A DNA stretch of 64,000 nucleotides from Zobellella endophytica (GCF_003012775.1 NZ_PXYG01000001.1:620001-684000); one strand, 5' to 3'; shown: positions 17,670 to 27,173, counted from the first letter of the stretch. Notes: a model not told the origin generated them from the sequence alone. A program made the numbers and translations.

Positions 17670-18420
17670 CCCAGCCGACGCAGGCCTTGGGCAGGGTCGG
17701 CCGCCAGGGCGTGCGCGGGCCGGCGGTGATTTCGCCGGCTTTGTCGTTGAGCCAGCCGGCCAGCTCGGCGCCGCAACCGGTACCGGCCGGCACCGGCGCC
17801 TGGGGCTGGCACCGGCTCTGTCCCTCGGGACAAGTGAGGCGCACGTGGAAATGGCTGGAATGGCCGAACCAGGGGCGGATCTTCCTGAGCCAGGGAGATT
17901 CGCCATAGGCCTGGCACATGGCCTGCTTGATCAGCGGGTGCACGAAGATACGGTTCACCCGCTGATCCCGGGCCGCCAGGGCGAGCAACTGGCGTTGCTG
18001 ATCGCGAAAATCCGCGCTCAGGATATAGTGGCGGTGATCGACCATGTCCACCGCCTCAATGGTTTCCAGTTGCCGGGGCAGGGGATTGGCCGGTGGGCTG
18101 CGCAGCCAGATATCCGCGTCCAGCCCGGTCTGGTGGCTGCGATGGCCGTAGGCGAAGGGCCCGCCCCGCTGCATGGCGATATCGCCCACCAGCATGGGCG
18201 GCAACCCGGCCCGGCTGACCCTGTGCCCCAGATCCTGCAGGTAGTGGATCATCTGCGGCTGGCCGTAATAGCGCTGCCGCTCGCTCCTGATCACATAATA
18301 CCCCGGGCCGCTGCCGGGCAGGGCCCGGGCGTTCATCTGACAACCGGCGGCATAGCCGCCGATGGCCTCGGCCCAGAGGGCGCCCGGCAGCAGCCACAGT
18401 AACCAGCACCATCTGACCAT
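17662..18420 (-). CDS. mepA: Penicillin-insensitive murein endopeptidase MepA
   Basis: A 252-residue exported zinc endopeptidase of family M74, which cuts D-Ala-meso-DAP cross-links in peptidoglycan. A signal peptide ([16 protein letters not shown]) is followed by the LAS-type metal site [14 protein letters not shown] (His93, His96, Asp101) and the C-terminal HSSHFHVRL (His187, His190, His192). Six to seven Cys residues could form the periplasmic disulfides known from E. coli MepA. The start ATG has GGGAGAG just upstream. In E. coli mepA lies next to aroC; here it stands alone, converging with the chemoreceptor and divergent from a small membrane protein gene. Confidence 0.93.
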   Translation of the reverse strand: MVRWCWLLWLLPGALWAEAIGGYAAGCQMNARALPGSGPGYYVIRSERQRYYGQPQMIHYLQDLGHRVSRAGLPPMLVGDIAMQRGGPFAYGHRSHQTGLDADIWLRSPPANPLPRQLETIEAVDMVDHRHYILSADFRDQQRQLLALAARDQRVNRIFVHPLIKQAMCQAYGESPWLRKIRPWFGHSSHFHVRLTCPEGQSRCQPQAPVPAGTGCGAELAGWLNDKAGEITAGPRTPWRPTLPKACVGWVR

Positions 18421-18501
18421 CGGTATCTCTCCCTCATGTCCGACCAGGCCCATTATTTATGGCTCCCGTTTTTTTTGCTAGGGTTGTCACCCCTTCCCCA
18501 G

Positions 18502-19125
18502 ATGGACAAGATGATGACAGTGCAGCGCCTGCCCCTGCAACAGCTACTTGAACAACCCCTGGAATTCGTGCTCTGCCCGCCCGCGCTGCGCTTTTACCTC
18601 ACCCACGGCCTGGTGCTGCTGGCCAGCCTGACGGCGGTGGTGCTGGCCATTTGGGATGGCCGGGACGGCTTCGGCCTGATCCACTGGGTGGGGGTGTTCT
18701 TCGGCGGCGTGGTGCTGCTGATCAGTCTATGGCCGCCGAGCTGGAGCCGGCAGCGGCTGATCAACCTGGCCTTTGATGCCGAGCGGCTCTACATCGTCAA
18801 CGGGGTGAGCGGGGTGGCCATGGCACTGCCCCGGGAGCGGGTGCTGGCGGTCAACCGGGGCAAGCTGCCCGGCCACGACGGCGCCATCATCGCCTTCACC
18901 CTGGACCTGTCCCTGAACGAGCAGGAGCTGGCACAGATCAACGAGGCCCTGGGGGCCCAGGTGGAAGACCGCTTCAGGCTCGATGAAAACCGCTATCGCT
19001 TCGGCTTTGTCGGCAACTGGCAGCCTCGGCGCAGGCTGCTGGACACCATAGCGGTACTGGCGCCGGTGGTCATCGTCAATGCCAACGACGAGCCCGTCGG
19101 GGAGGACGACGACTGGGACGATTGA
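18502..19125 (+). CDS. Conserved hypothetical inner-membrane protein
   Basis: A protein of about 207 residues that I do not recognise. Two hydrophobic helices close together (about residues 32-50 and 59-78: FYLTHGLVLLASLTAVVLAI and WVGVFFGGVVLLISLW) are followed by a soluble domain of roughly 120 residues with alternating beta strands (LINLAFDAERLYIVNG, IIAFTLDLSLN), like the PH-type domains after paired helices in other membrane proteins. The tail is very acidic (EPVGEDDDWDD). The start is uncertain: ATG codons at 18436, 18502 and 18511 are possible and none has a good ribosome site; 18436 would overlap the mepA promoter. The gene is followed closely by the dienelactone hydrolase gene. Confidence 0.6.
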   Translation: MDKMMTVQRLPLQQLLEQPLEFVLCPPALRFYLTHGLVLLASLTAVVLAIWDGRDGFGLIHWVGVFFGGVVLLISLWPPSWSRQRLINLAFDAERLYIVNGVSGVAMALPRERVLAVNRGKLPGHDGAIIAFTLDLSLNEQELAQINEALGAQVEDRFRLDENRYRFGFVGNWQPRRRLLDTIAVLAPVVIVNANDEPVGEDDDWDD

Positions 19126-19177
19126 GCCCGGTTGCTATACTGCATAGGCATCTTCATCCAGACAGGAGCCTGTTGCC

Positions 19178-20071
19178 ATGACCTCGCGAGATTCCGCCAA
19201 GATCCCGAAGCGCGCCTTCGAGCTGTACGATAAGTATGCCCACGGGCAGATCGACCGCCGCCAGTTTATGACCGGCCTGGCCGGCGTGGCGGTGGGCGGC
19301 ATGAGTGCCGCCGCCCTGTTCAGTGCACTGATGCCCGATTACGCCCGGGCGCAGCAGGTGTCCTTCAACGATCCGGACATCACCGCCAGCTATCGGGAGT
19401 TCGACGCCCCCGAGGGCCATGGCAAGGGCAGGGGCTACCTGGTGCAGCCCAGGAGTCCTTCCTCCCGGCCCGGCCTGGTGCTGGTGGTACATGAGAACCG
19501 CGGCCTCAACCCCTATATCGAAGACGTGGCCCGGCGCCTGGGCAAGGCCGGTTTTATCGCCTTCGCCCCCGACGCGCTCTTTCCGCTGGGCGGCTATCCG
19601 GGCAACGACGATGACGGACGGGCCATGCAGCAACGGCTGGACGGCGACAAGGCAGCCGCCGACTTCGCCGCCGCCGCCCGCTTCCTGCAACCCTTGGAAG
19701 GGGGCAACGGTAAACTCGGGGTGGTGGGGTTCTGCTTCGGCGGCTTTATCGCCAACAAGCTGGCTGCCGAGCAACCGGCGCTGGTCGGCGCCGCCGTGCC
19801 CTTCTACGGCATGCCGCCGGCACTGGACAAGGTGGCCGACATCAAGGCCGCCCTGCTGATCCAGATGGCCGAGATGGACGAGCGCATCAACGCCGCCTGG
19901 CCGGACTACGAGGCGGCCCTGAAACGCCACGGTGTGCGTTACCAGGCCCACCAGTACCCGGGCACCCAGCACGGCTTTCACAACGACTCCACCCCCCGCT
20001 ACCAGCCCGAGGCGGCGGAGCTGGCCTGGTCCCGCACCCTGGCGTTCTTTAGCGAGCATCTGGCGGGGTAG
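19178..20071 (+). CDS. Tat-exported dienelactone hydrolase family protein
   Basis: A 297-residue alpha/beta hydrolase of the dienelactone hydrolase family. The first 60 residues contain a twin-arginine motif DRRQFMTG followed by a hydrophobic stretch (LAGVAVGGMSAAALFSAL), so the enzyme is probably exported folded by the Tat system; the preceding YDKYAHGQI is typical of this subgroup. The nucleophile elbow is GFCFGG with a catalytic Cys, the active-site His is in TQHGFHN, and the acidic residue is probably in the AEMDERI segment. The substrate is unknown. The ATG follows AGGAG with wide (10 bp) spacing. The gene converges with the MFS gene and overlaps it by 23 bp. Confidence 0.85.
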   Translation: MTSRDSAKIPKRAFELYDKYAHGQIDRRQFMTGLAGVAVGGMSAAALFSALMPDYARAQQVSFNDPDITASYREFDAPEGHGKGRGYLVQPRSPSSRPGLVLVVHENRGLNPYIEDVARRLGKAGFIAFAPDALFPLGGYPGNDDDGRAMQQRLDGDKAAADFAAAARFLQPLEGGNGKLGVVGFCFGGFIANKLAAEQPALVGAAVPFYGMPPALDKVADIKAALLIQMAEMDERINAAWPDYEAALKRHGVRYQAHQYPGTQHGFHNDSTPRYQPEAAELAWSRTLAFFSEHLAG

Positions 20072-21278
20072 GGCCTGAAACCTCCTGCCCGCGGTCGATT
20101 GCCGATGATACTGGCGCGATTTTTCCGGTGGTGTTCAACATCAGGGTCAGCAGGCCGACCAGCGCCACCGCCACGCCGACCCACATGGGGGAGAGCAGGC
20201 TGTAGCCCTGCTCCAGGACCTGGCCGCTGGCAAAACTGCCGAACATGATGCCCAGCGTGATCACCGAGGCATGGACGGTATTGACCAGGGGGCGTTCACC
20301 ATGAGGAAGCTGCATGATCCGGCTGACCATGGCCGGGTTCATGCTGACGCCCACCAGCCCGAGGCCGATCACGGCCGCTACTGCGACCCACGAGTGCTGG
20401 ATGAAGAGGGCCAGCAATGACAGGAACAGGATTTGCAGCACCAATCCAATGGCCAGGATCAGGATGTTCCGTCGGCCGGCGAACATGGCCACCAGGTGGT
20501 TGCCGAGCAGCATGGCGATGCCATAAACGAAGAGCAGGAGGGAAACGCTGCTACTGGCAAAGCCGGCAACCTGGGTGAGGATGGGCACGAAGTAGCTGAA
20601 GGCGGCATAGGTGGCGCCTATCACGCAGAAGCTGGTCGAGTAGACATACCAGAGCCGTCGGTTGTGGAATGCCGCCAGCTCCTGGGCCAGGCCTGTCCTC
20701 GCCGCGGCGGGCAAGGCCGGTAGCAGGGCGGCGCTGTACAGGACACCGAAAAGAGCCAGGGCCACCACCAGCCAGAAGCTGGCGCGCCAGCCGTAGTGCT
20801 CCCCCACCAGGCTCGCCAGGGGCAGCCCCAGTATGGTGCCCACCATGATCCCGGCCAGTACCACGGCCACCGCCCGGATGGCGAGGCCGGGAGGGACGAG
20901 GCGGCCGCACATGCCTATCGCGATGCCGAAGAAGGCACCGGAAACGGCGCCGGTGACAAGACGTGAGACAACCACCAGTCCGTAGGAATCGGACAGGGCT
21001 CCCAGGCTTTCCCCCAGTATGAAGATGGTGTAGAGCAGGTAGATGGCCCGCTTGGGAGGCTGGGCACTCAGCAGCAGTGTCAGCAGTGGGCCGCCGATGG
21101 CCATGGCGGCGGCATAGAGGGAAACCAGATAGCCCACCTGCGAGATGCTGAGCTCCAGATCCCGGGCCATGAGGGGCATCATGCCCAGGACTTGCAGCTC
21201 GCAGCTGATCATGGCGAAGATGCCAAAGGCCAGCAAGTAGACGGAAACGGGAATGGTTGAGGTGTGGTGGTTGGGCAT
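20049..21278 (-). CDS. MFS transporter, DHA1 family efflux-type
   Basis: A 409-residue major facilitator with twelve predicted membrane helices. The N-terminal half holds the DHA1-type segment FGIFAMISCELQVLGMMPLMA, an ARDLELSISQVGYLVSLYA motif and GAVSGAFFGIAIGMCGRLVPP, a pattern shared with AraJ/NepI/YdhP-like sugar or drug exporters. The substrate cannot be named. It is divergent from a LysR-type regulator gene with about 100 bp between them, the usual arrangement for a transporter controlled by that regulator. No clear Shine-Dalgarno site beyond a GG-rich stretch is visible before the ATG. Confidence 0.87.
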   Translation of the reverse strand: MPNHHTSTIPVSVYLLAFGIFAMISCELQVLGMMPLMARDLELSISQVGYLVSLYAAAMAIGGPLLTLLLSAQPPKRAIYLLYTIFILGESLGALSDSYGLVVVSRLVTGAVSGAFFGIAIGMCGRLVPPGLAIRAVAVVLAGIMVGTILGLPLASLVGEHYGWRASFWLVVALALFGVLYSAALLPALPAAARTGLAQELAAFHNRRLWYVYSTSFCVIGATYAAFSYFVPILTQVAGFASSSVSLLLFVYGIAMLLGNHLVAMFAGRRNILILAIGLVLQILFLSLLALFIQHSWVAVAAVIGLGLVGVSMNPAMVSRIMQLPHGERPLVNTVHASVITLGIMFGSFASGQVLEQGYSLLSPMWVGVAVALVGLLTLMLNTTGKIAPVSSAIDRGQEVSGPTPPDAR

Positions 21279-21379
21279 CTGTGGTACCTGTCGTTGGTGG
21301 TCATGAAAGTTGCGACAGTATTTCCTATGATTTAAGTTTTATTAACCCCTTAAAAATGCTTTCAGATATGACTTTAATC

Positions 21380-22273
21380 ATGGATTTGAATGCGGTCCGC
21401 CAGTTTCTCAAGGTGGCCGAGTGCCAGAGTTTCACCGAGGCGGCGGTGCAACTCGGGGTGACCCAGTCCGGGGTGTCCCGCGCCATCGGCCGGCTGGAGC
21501 AACAGCTGGGAGTACGCCTGCTGCACCGCAATACCAGGGGGCTCAGCCTGACACCGGATGGCATGCTGTTTTACGAGCGCAGTGCGCCGCTGGTGGGGGG
21601 GCTGGAGGAACTGAGAAGGCAGTTGCAAGAGCGCCGCTGTTCTCCTTCGGGAGTGCTGAAGCTCAGCGCGCCGTCCGCCTTCGGTCGGGTAGCGCTGATG
21701 CCGATCCTGGCCCGGTTGCTCGAGCGCCATCCGCAGTTGCAGGTTGACATGGTAATGACGGACCGGATGGTCGAATTGGTGGACGAGGGCTTCGATGCCG
21801 TGCTTCGCACGGGGACCATAGGGGATCAGCGTCTTATCGCCAGGCCTCTGGCGCCCCTCGACTGGGTGACCATTGCCTCCCCGGATTATCTTTCACGCCG
21901 GGGCATCCCCGGACATCCCCGCGAGCTGGTGGCCCACAATTGCCTGCGGGTACGCAGCCAGCATACGGGCCGGCCTGACAACTGGTGCTTTAGCGAGTCG
22001 GGCCGGACCTGCGAGGTCGACGTCGATGGCAATCTGGTGTTTGACCATGGCGATCCTTTGCTGGACGCTGCCCGCCAGGGGGTCGGCATCGTACAGGTGA
22101 TGGCGTTCTATGCCCGGGAGGCCCTCGCCAGGGGGGAAGTGCAAGCCATTCTTGTCGATCACACTCGTCCGGCACATCCGCTTTCCCTGGTCTATCAGCC
22201 GTCAAGGCAGCATTCGGCCAAACTGCAGGTATTGAAAGACGCCCTGCTTCAGGATTGGGGCGCGGCCGAGTGA
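21380..22273 (+). CDS. LysR-family transcriptional regulator
   Basis: A 297-residue LysR-type regulator. The N-terminal winged helix-turn-helix is intact (FTEAAVQLGVTQSGVSRAIG, about residues 19-38), followed by the linker helix and a PBP2-like effector domain (SGVLKLSAPSAFGRVALMPI, then GFDAVLRTG). The subgroup resembles CrgA/DmlR-like regulators. It is divergent from the MFS transporter and probably regulates it. The start is uncertain: MDLNAVRQFLKVAE is the usual family start, but ATG codons 4, 8 and more residues upstream are in frame and none has a good ribosome site, so a leaderless or weakly translated start is possible. Confidence 0.88.
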   Translation: MDLNAVRQFLKVAECQSFTEAAVQLGVTQSGVSRAIGRLEQQLGVRLLHRNTRGLSLTPDGMLFYERSAPLVGGLEELRRQLQERRCSPSGVLKLSAPSAFGRVALMPILARLLERHPQLQVDMVMTDRMVELVDEGFDAVLRTGTIGDQRLIARPLAPLDWVTIASPDYLSRRGIPGHPRELVAHNCLRVRSQHTGRPDNWCFSESGRTCEVDVDGNLVFDHGDPLLDAARQGVGIVQVMAFYAREALARGEVQAILVDHTRPAHPLSLVYQPSRQHSAKLQVLKDALLQDWGAAE

Positions 22274-22406
22274 TGCCGCGCCGGCTTGGGCCGGGATGGC
22301 GATATGGGGCGTTTGGGCGGAAAATGCGGGGCCGGCGGATTGCGCGGCCCCTGCTTGGGTTTGACCATGGGACACCTCCTGCCCTCAGTGTGGCAGAAGG
22401 CGGCGT

Positions 22407-23039
22407 TCAGCGCAGGAAGGGGTTGTGCAGCCGCTCTTCGCCCAGGGTGCCTTCCGGGCCGTGGCCGGACACGAAGGTGACGTCGTCGCCGAGCGGCAGC
22501 AGGGTGTGCAGTATGCTGTCGATCAACTGCTGGTGGTTGCCGCGGGGAAAGTCGGTGCGGCCGATGCTGCCGTGGAACAGCACGTCGCCCACAAAGACCA
22601 GCCGCTGGCTCCTGTGCAGCAGCACCACGTGGCCCGGGGTATGGCCGGGGCAGTGATACACCTCCAGGGTTTCCTCGCCGACGGTGACGCTGTCGCCCTG
22701 CGCGAGCCAGCGGTCGGGTACAAAGTCGTTAACCGGGGGAAAGCCGAACATCTGCGCCTGCTGCGCAAGGGCTTCTATCCAGAAGGCGTCGTCCCGGCCG
22801 GGGCCGATAATGGGCACCCCGGTCTTTTCCTTCAGCTCGCCGGTGGCGCCCACGTGGTCCAGGTGGCCGTGGGTGAGCAGTATGCTTTCCAGCTCGAGGC
22901 CGCGCTCGGCCACTGCCGCCAGCAGTCGCTCGGTCTCGCCGCCGGGGTCGACGAGTGCGGCCTTGCCGCTCTGGCTGCACCAGATCAGGCTGCAGTTCTG
23001 GGCGAAGGGGGTCACCGGCAGGGTGATTCGTTCAAGCAT
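22407..23039 (-). CDS. gloC: GloC-type metallo-beta-lactamase-fold hydrolase (type II glyoxalase)
   Basis: A 210-residue MBL-fold hydrolase, close in length to E. coli GloC/YcbL (215). The metal site is complete: THGHLDHVG, the GHTPGH motif and GDVLFHGSIGRTDF, with a C-terminal GHG. These enzymes hydrolyse S-lactoylglutathione, finishing methylglyoxal detoxification. The start ATG (MLERITLPVTPFAQNCS) matches the family. The gene lies 15 bp downstream of mnmH on the same strand and may be transcribed with selD-mnmH, but has no known link to selenium metabolism. Confidence 0.88.
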   Translation of the reverse strand: MLERITLPVTPFAQNCSLIWCSQSGKAALVDPGGETERLLAAVAERGLELESILLTHGHLDHVGATGELKEKTGVPIIGPGRDDAFWIEALAQQAQMFGFPPVNDFVPDRWLAQGDSVTVGEETLEVYHCPGHTPGHVVLLHRSQRLVFVGDVLFHGSIGRTDFPRGNHQQLIDSILHTLLPLGDDVTFVSGHGPEGTLGEERLHNPFLR

Positions 23040-23054
23040 GCTGAGTTTCCATTT

Positions 23055-24158
23055 TTAACATAATGTAGTGGTGGGCGAAGTATCGGCCTGGTGCCGACTG
23101 GCCAGCCAGTCGGCCAGCTCCCCGGCGTCGCCGCGTTTGACCACACGGGCTTCCTTCGCGGCCAGATGGCGGCGGTAGATGGGATCGTAGTAGCGCTCCA
23201 GCAGCTCGGTGATCCACGCCTGGTGGCCGTCGCTGCCCAGGCCGCGGGCTTGTGCGGTCAGGGCCTCGTCCATGATAGCGGAGAGTCGGCGCCACTCCCG
23301 GTCGCCGAGGCGCTTGTACAGGCGCTTGAGGCCGCCCTGCAGGTAGTCGCCGAGGCGGGCCATGTCGTTGCCGAAGCGGGCCTGCATCAAATCCACGTAG
23401 TCGTACTGGATCTGTCGTACCCGCTGCTCGAAAGGCACTTCCAGCACCAGCAGCGGCGATTGCTGCATCCGCTGGTAGAGTGACAGGGGCAGGGGGCAGC
23501 GGCCGATCATGGCGCTTTCATCTTCCACCAGCCAGGGCGTGATACCGGCCCGGCGCTGTTTGAGCCGGGCGATGGCCAGCCGGTTCTCGAAGTCGATGGG
23601 CGTGGGCTGGGGCTCGCCCCAGTGGCCGAAGCTGGAGCCGCGATGATGGGCATGGGCTTCCAGATCCAGGGCCAGGGGAGTATGGCTGAGCCAGTCGGTC
23701 TTGCCACTGCCGGTCAGCCCCGCCAGCACATAGCCGGGCTGGCGGAACTCCTCCTCGATAACGGCGAGCAAGCGGCGGCGCAGGGCCTTGTAGCCGCCCT
23801 CCACCCGGAGGACGGGCCGGCCGGCCTCATGCAGCCACTGCTGCACCGTCTGGCTGCGCAGGCCGCCGCGAAAGCAGTAGATGACGCCCCGGGGATGGGC
23901 GTCCAGCCAGTCCAGCCAGGCCTGCATCCGCTGTGCGCGCACCTCGCCCGACACCAGTTGATGGCCGAGTTCGATGGCGGCGGCCTGGCCCTGTTGTTTG
24001 TAGCAGGTGCCGACCCGGGCGCGCTCGTCGTCGGTCATCAGCGGCAGGTTGGAGGCCGAGGGAAAGGCGCCCTGGGTGAATTCCACCGGGGCGCGCAGAT
24101 CCAGCATGGGCACACCTTCGCCCAGCAGGAAGTCGTAATCGGTGGTCAGTTCAGTCAC
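23055..24158 (-). CDS. mnmH: tRNA 2-selenouridine synthase MnmH (SelU)
   Basis: A 367-residue enzyme that replaces the 2-thio group of 5-methylaminomethyl-2-thiouridine in tRNA wobble positions with selenium from selenophosphate. An N-terminal rhodanese domain contains the active Cys in [11 protein letters not shown] (about residue 96) and is followed by a P-loop domain with [12 protein letters not shown]. Both domains and the length match E. coli MnmH (364). It starts inside the end of selD (8-bp overlap) on the same strand, so the enzyme and its selenium donor are coupled. Confidence 0.95.
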   Translation of the reverse strand: MTELTTDYDFLLGEGVPMLDLRAPVEFTQGAFPSASNLPLMTDDERARVGTCYKQQGQAAAIELGHQLVSGEVRAQRMQAWLDWLDAHPRGVIYCFRGGLRSQTVQQWLHEAGRPVLRVEGGYKALRRRLLAVIEEEFRQPGYVLAGLTGSGKTDWLSHTPLALDLEAHAHHRGSSFGHWGEPQPTPIDFENRLAIARLKQRRAGITPWLVEDESAMIGRCPLPLSLYQRMQQSPLLVLEVPFEQRVRQIQYDYVDLMQARFGNDMARLGDYLQGGLKRLYKRLGDREWRRLSAIMDEALTAQARGLGSDGHQAWITELLERYYDPIYRRHLAAKEARVVKRGDAGELADWLASRHQADTSPTTTLC

Positions 24159-25188
24159 CGCTCACCTCGATGCGATGGGCGCCCGGAGCGGTGAGTCGGC
24201 CGATGGGGGCGAGTTCGAGAGCATGTTGCCGGGCCAGGGCCAGGAAGTCGTCTTCCGCCACGGGGCGTACCGCCACCAGCAGGCCACCGCTGGTTTGGGG
24301 ATCGCACAGTATGTGCTGCTGGCGTGGGCTCAGCGGGGCCAGCTTGTGGCCGTAGGCGTCCAGGTTACGCAGGGTACCGCCGGGTACGGCGTCGGCCTGC
24401 AGGTAGTGATCCAGGTTGGGCAGCAGGGGGATGGCGGCCATTTCCAGCCGGGCAGCGACGTCGGCGCCTTCACACAGCTCCAGCAGGTGGCCCATCAGGC
24501 CGAAACCGGTGACGTCGGTCATGGCGGTAACCCCCTCCAGGGCGGCGAAGTCCTGGCCCGGCTTGTTAAGCTGGCACATCACCTCGGGCGCCAGTTGGCT
24601 GTCTTCTTCCCGCAGCAGCCCCTTCTTCTGGGCGGTGGAGAGGATGCCGATGCCGAGCGGCTTGGTGAGATAGAGGCGGTCGCCGGCGCCGGCGGTGTCG
24701 TTGCGCTTGACCCGCGCGAGCGGCACCTGGCCGGTGACCGCCAGCCCGAAGATGGGCTCGGGCGCGTCTATGCTGTGGCCGCCGGCAAGCGAAATGCCGG
24801 CGTCATGGCAGGCCTGGCGGCCGCCGTCGATCACCTGTTGGGCCACTTCCGGCGGCAGCAGGTTGACCGGCCAGCCGAGGATGGCGATGGCCACGATGGG
24901 GCTGCCGCCCATGGCGTAGATGTCGCTGATGGCGTTAGTGGCGGCGATGCGGCCGAAGGTGAAGGGGTCGTCCACTATCGGCATGAAGAAGTCGGTGGTG
25001 GAGATGATGCCCATGCCGTTGCCGATGTCGACCACGGCGGCGTCGTCCCGGCTGGCGTTGCCCACCACCAGGCGGGGATCGGCGAAGGCGGGCAGTTGGC
25101 TGTGCAGTATGGTGTCGAGCACCTTGGGCGAGATCTTGCAGCCGCAGCCGGCGCCGTGGCTGTATTGGGTAAGGCGAATGGGGTCCAC
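24151..25188 (-). CDS. selD: Selenide, water dikinase SelD
   Basis: A 345-residue enzyme that makes selenophosphate from selenide and ATP. It begins [20 protein letters not shown], where the active Cys15 and Lys18 correspond to Cys17 and Lys20 of E. coli SelD; the active residue is Cys, not selenocysteine. Later family motifs include [31 protein letters not shown], and CDPQTSGG. The start is GTG, chosen because AAGGA lies 7 bp upstream and the protein then aligns with the E. coli start; more upstream GTG and ATG codons would give up to 21 extra residues. Selenophosphate feeds MnmH, encoded next. No selA or selB was seen, so selenocysteine use cannot be judged from this window. Confidence 0.94.
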   Translation of the reverse strand: MDPIRLTQYSHGAGCGCKISPKVLDTILHSQLPAFADPRLVVGNASRDDAAVVDIGNGMGIISTTDFFMPIVDDPFTFGRIAATNAISDIYAMGGSPIVAIAILGWPVNLLPPEVAQQVIDGGRQACHDAGISLAGGHSIDAPEPIFGLAVTGQVPLARVKRNDTAGAGDRLYLTKPLGIGILSTAQKKGLLREEDSQLAPEVMCQLNKPGQDFAALEGVTAMTDVTGFGLMGHLLELCEGADVAARLEMAAIPLLPNLDHYLQADAVPGGTLRNLDAYGHKLAPLSPRQQHILCDPQTSGGLLVAVRPVAEDDFLALARQHALELAPIGRLTAPGAHRIEVSGD

Positions 25189-25300
25189 TGCGGATTCCTT
25201 GGTCACAAACGTAAAGTGCGTATAGTAACGGTTAGACTGCCTGGCTGACAAACCTTCGGGCTTACCTTGGCAGGCAACAGCGGTGTCAAAACAGGCGGAT

Positions 25301-25478
25301 AAAGGGAACGGCTCCGCCGACCGTCACATGCCATGGATGGCATGTGCGAGCGTACAGGGGGCGAGCTTGCTCGCCGTGACGAGCGGTTTCGGCCTGACCG
25401 AACATCCAGTGAATGTTCGCAGCAGGCCGAAACCGCGAGTGTCATATTTTGCAGCGTGTCGGCGGAGTCGTTCCCTTT
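25301..25478. repeat. MITE-like element with 21-bp terminal inverted repeats, copy 1
   Basis: A 178-bp non-coding element. Its ends are AAAGGGAACGGCTCCGCCGA(C) and, inverted, (G)TCGGCGGAGTCGTTCCCTTT, with one mismatch in 21. Inside are consecutive hairpins: CATGCCAT..ATGGCATG, GGCGAGC-TT-GCTCGCC and a larger one with arms CGGTTTCGGCCTG and CAGGCCGAAACCG enclosing CGAACAT..ATGTTCG. A second copy lies in opposite orientation at 47.2-47.4 kb. No transposase is encoded, so it is probably a non-autonomous element. It fills most of the 358-bp gap between selD and rlmI. Confidence 0.85.
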
Positions 25479-25546
25479 GGCCGACTTCTACGATCATGAC
25501 AATGGCGGCGTCATCAAGCCGAGGAGCCGCAAGCGGCCCCTGGCCG

Positions 25547-26740
25547 TTACCAGGCCTTGACCACCAGCCCCTTGAGGTAGTGGCCTTCCGGATAGGCGGT
25601 GCCGATGGGATGGTCGGCGGCCTGGTTGAGCCGCTCCAGGATCTGGGCGTCGCGGCCGGCGTCGAGGGCGGCGTCTGCCACTATCTTCTGGAACAGATCC
25701 GAGGTCATCAGTCCGGAGCAGGAGAAGGTCAGCAGCACGCCGCCCGGGTTGAGCAGCTGGAACGCCAGCATGTTGATGTCCTTGTACCCTCTCGCCGCGC
25801 CGTTGAGCTGGGCCTTGCTCTCGGCGAACTTGGGCGGGTCCAGCACGATGACGTCGAAGCGCTGGCCCTGTTCCCGGTAGTCGCGCAGCAGCTTGAACAC
25901 GTCCGCCTGCTCGAAGCGGGCCCGGCCAAGATCCAGGCCGTTCAGCTCGGCGTTTTGGCGGGCGAGGGCCAGGGCCGACTCGGACACGTCGGCGTTGATC
26001 ACCTCATCGGCGCCGCCTTTGAGGGCATAGACGCCGAAGGTGCCGGTGTAGCTGAAGCAGTTCAGTACCCGCTTGCCCTTGCAGTAGCGGCCGGCGATAC
26101 GGCGGTTGTCCCGCTGATCGAGGTAGAAGCCGGTCTTGTGGCCGTTTTCCACGTCCACCAGAATGCGTACCCCGTTGTTTTCCTCGATCACCACGGGCTG
26201 GGGCGGCAACTGGCCCGCCAGCAGGCCCTTGCGCTCCTTCAGGCCTTCCTTCTTGCGTACCGCCACGTCGGAACGCTCGTAGATACAGGTATCCGGGTAC
26301 AGCTGGGTCAGTGCCTGGACGATGGCTTTGCGCCAGCGCTCGGCACCGGTGCTGAGCAATTGGCACACCACCACTGCGCCGTAGACGTCGATGGTCACGC
26401 CGGGCAGGCCGTCGGATTCGGCGGCGCACAGGCGATAGCCGGTGAGGCCCTGCTCGGCGATAAGGGGCTGGCGGCCGTCCCGGGCCCGGCTCAGCCGGCG
26501 CAGAAAGAAGGCCTCGTCCACGACTTCGTCTTGGTCGAAGGTCCACACCCGGGCGCGGATCTGGGACTGGGGCGAGTAGAAACCCCGGCCCAGCCACTGG
26601 CCGTTGTGGCTCAGGATATCGACGGTATCCCCGGCGTTGGGCTGGCCCTGCACCTTGTCGATGGCACGGGAAAACACCCAGGGGTGGCGGCGCAGGAGGG
26701 ATTTTTCCCGTCCGGCGATAAGGGTAACGGCTGCGGTCAT
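25547..26740 (-). CDS. rlmI: 23S rRNA m5C1962 methyltransferase RlmI
   Basis: A 397-residue protein, the length of E. coli RlmI (396). An N-terminal PUA domain ([20 protein letters not shown]) precedes a Rossmann methyltransferase domain with the SAM-binding motif [16 protein letters not shown], motif [12 protein letters not shown], and the catalytic Cys in [10 protein letters not shown]. It methylates C1962 of 23S rRNA. The start is the ATG giving [15 protein letters not shown]; a much longer frame runs upstream but overlaps the divergent acylphosphatase gene and does not resemble RlmI. Divergent from acyP. Confidence 0.95.
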   Translation of the reverse strand: MTAAVTLIAGREKSLLRRHPWVFSRAIDKVQGQPNAGDTVDILSHNGQWLGRGFYSPQSQIRARVWTFDQDEVVDEAFFLRRLSRARDGRQPLIAEQGLTGYRLCAAESDGLPGVTIDVYGAVVVCQLLSTGAERWRKAIVQALTQLYPDTCIYERSDVAVRKKEGLKERKGLLAGQLPPQPVVIEENNGVRILVDVENGHKTGFYLDQRDNRRIAGRYCKGKRVLNCFSYTGTFGVYALKGGADEVINADVSESALALARQNAELNGLDLGRARFEQADVFKLLRDYREQGQRFDVIVLDPPKFAESKAQLNGAARGYKDINMLAFQLLNPGGVLLTFSCSGLMTSDLFQKIVADAALDAGRDAQILERLNQAADHPIGTAYPEGHYLKGLVVKAW

Positions 26741-26815
26741 AGGCTGGTGCTGCTGAAAATAAGGGGCCACAATTCTAGGGGGCGGCGCGGTAAAACACAA
26801 ACGAGGAGCCGAATC

Positions 26816-27088
26816 ATGGGCGAGATGGCGAAAAAAATCCGGGTCAGCGGTCTGGTACAGGGGGTGGGCTTTCGCTTCTACACCCAGCGCGAGGCGGAGA
26901 AGCTGGGGCTCAGCGGCTACGCCCACAACCTGCCCGACGGCCGGGTGGAGGTGGTGGCCGAAGGGGAGGCCGGGCAGGTGCAGCGGCTGGTGGACTGGCT
27001 GAAGGTGGGGCCGAGCAGTGCCCTGGTCGAGGACATCGAAGTGGAAGAGGTGGCGCCGGGCCACCATCGGGGGTTCGAGACCGGTTAG
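26816..27088 (+). CDS. acyP: Acylphosphatase
   Basis: A 90-residue enzyme that hydrolyses carboxyl-phosphate bonds. The consensus [10 protein letters not shown] supplies the catalytic Arg20 and phosphate loop, and [11 protein letters not shown] supplies the catalytic Asn38. The length is normal for the family. The ATG follows CGAGGAG; the next in-frame ATG three codons on is also possible. Divergent from rlmI, the same pairing as yccX and rlmI in E. coli, so this is conserved synteny. Confidence 0.95.
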   Translation: MGEMAKKIRVSGLVQGVGFRFYTQREAEKLGLSGYAHNLPDGRVEVVAEGEAGQVQRLVDWLKVGPSSALVEDIEVEEVAPGHHRGFETG

Positions 27089-27097
27089 TTGCTAATT

Positions 27098-27173
27098 ACA
27101 ACTTATATGTTGTTTGTATGGTCTTTAACAATTTTTAAGTTGTTTTTTATATGGATAACAATCAATGTGTTGT
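27098..27173. promoter_or_regulatory. Three 16-bp operator repeats with 30-bp period upstream of the XRE gene
   Basis: Three partly palindromic boxes of the form ACAA-N8-TTGT: ACAACTTATATGTTGT (from 27098), ACAATTTTTAAGTTGT (from 27128) and ACAATCAATGTGTTGT (from 27158). Starts are exactly 30 bp apart, about three helical turns, so bound dimers would lie on one face of DNA. The whole stretch is very AT-rich in a GC-rich genome and ends 32 bp before the XRE start codon. Autoregulation by the XRE protein is the simplest reading. Confidence 0.7.

Noticed and set aside
22274-22406. Small frames and a GGGGCCG..CGGCCCC hairpin after the LysR gene.
   Set aside because: The hairpin has no T-run and the frames have no support; treated as ordinary spacer.
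25283-25560. Short frames across the MITE-like repeats, with similar translations in both copies (a core [11 protein letters not shown]).
   Set aside because: The likeness comes from the shared DNA repeat. Frames differ in length, lack ribosome sites and cross hairpin arms.
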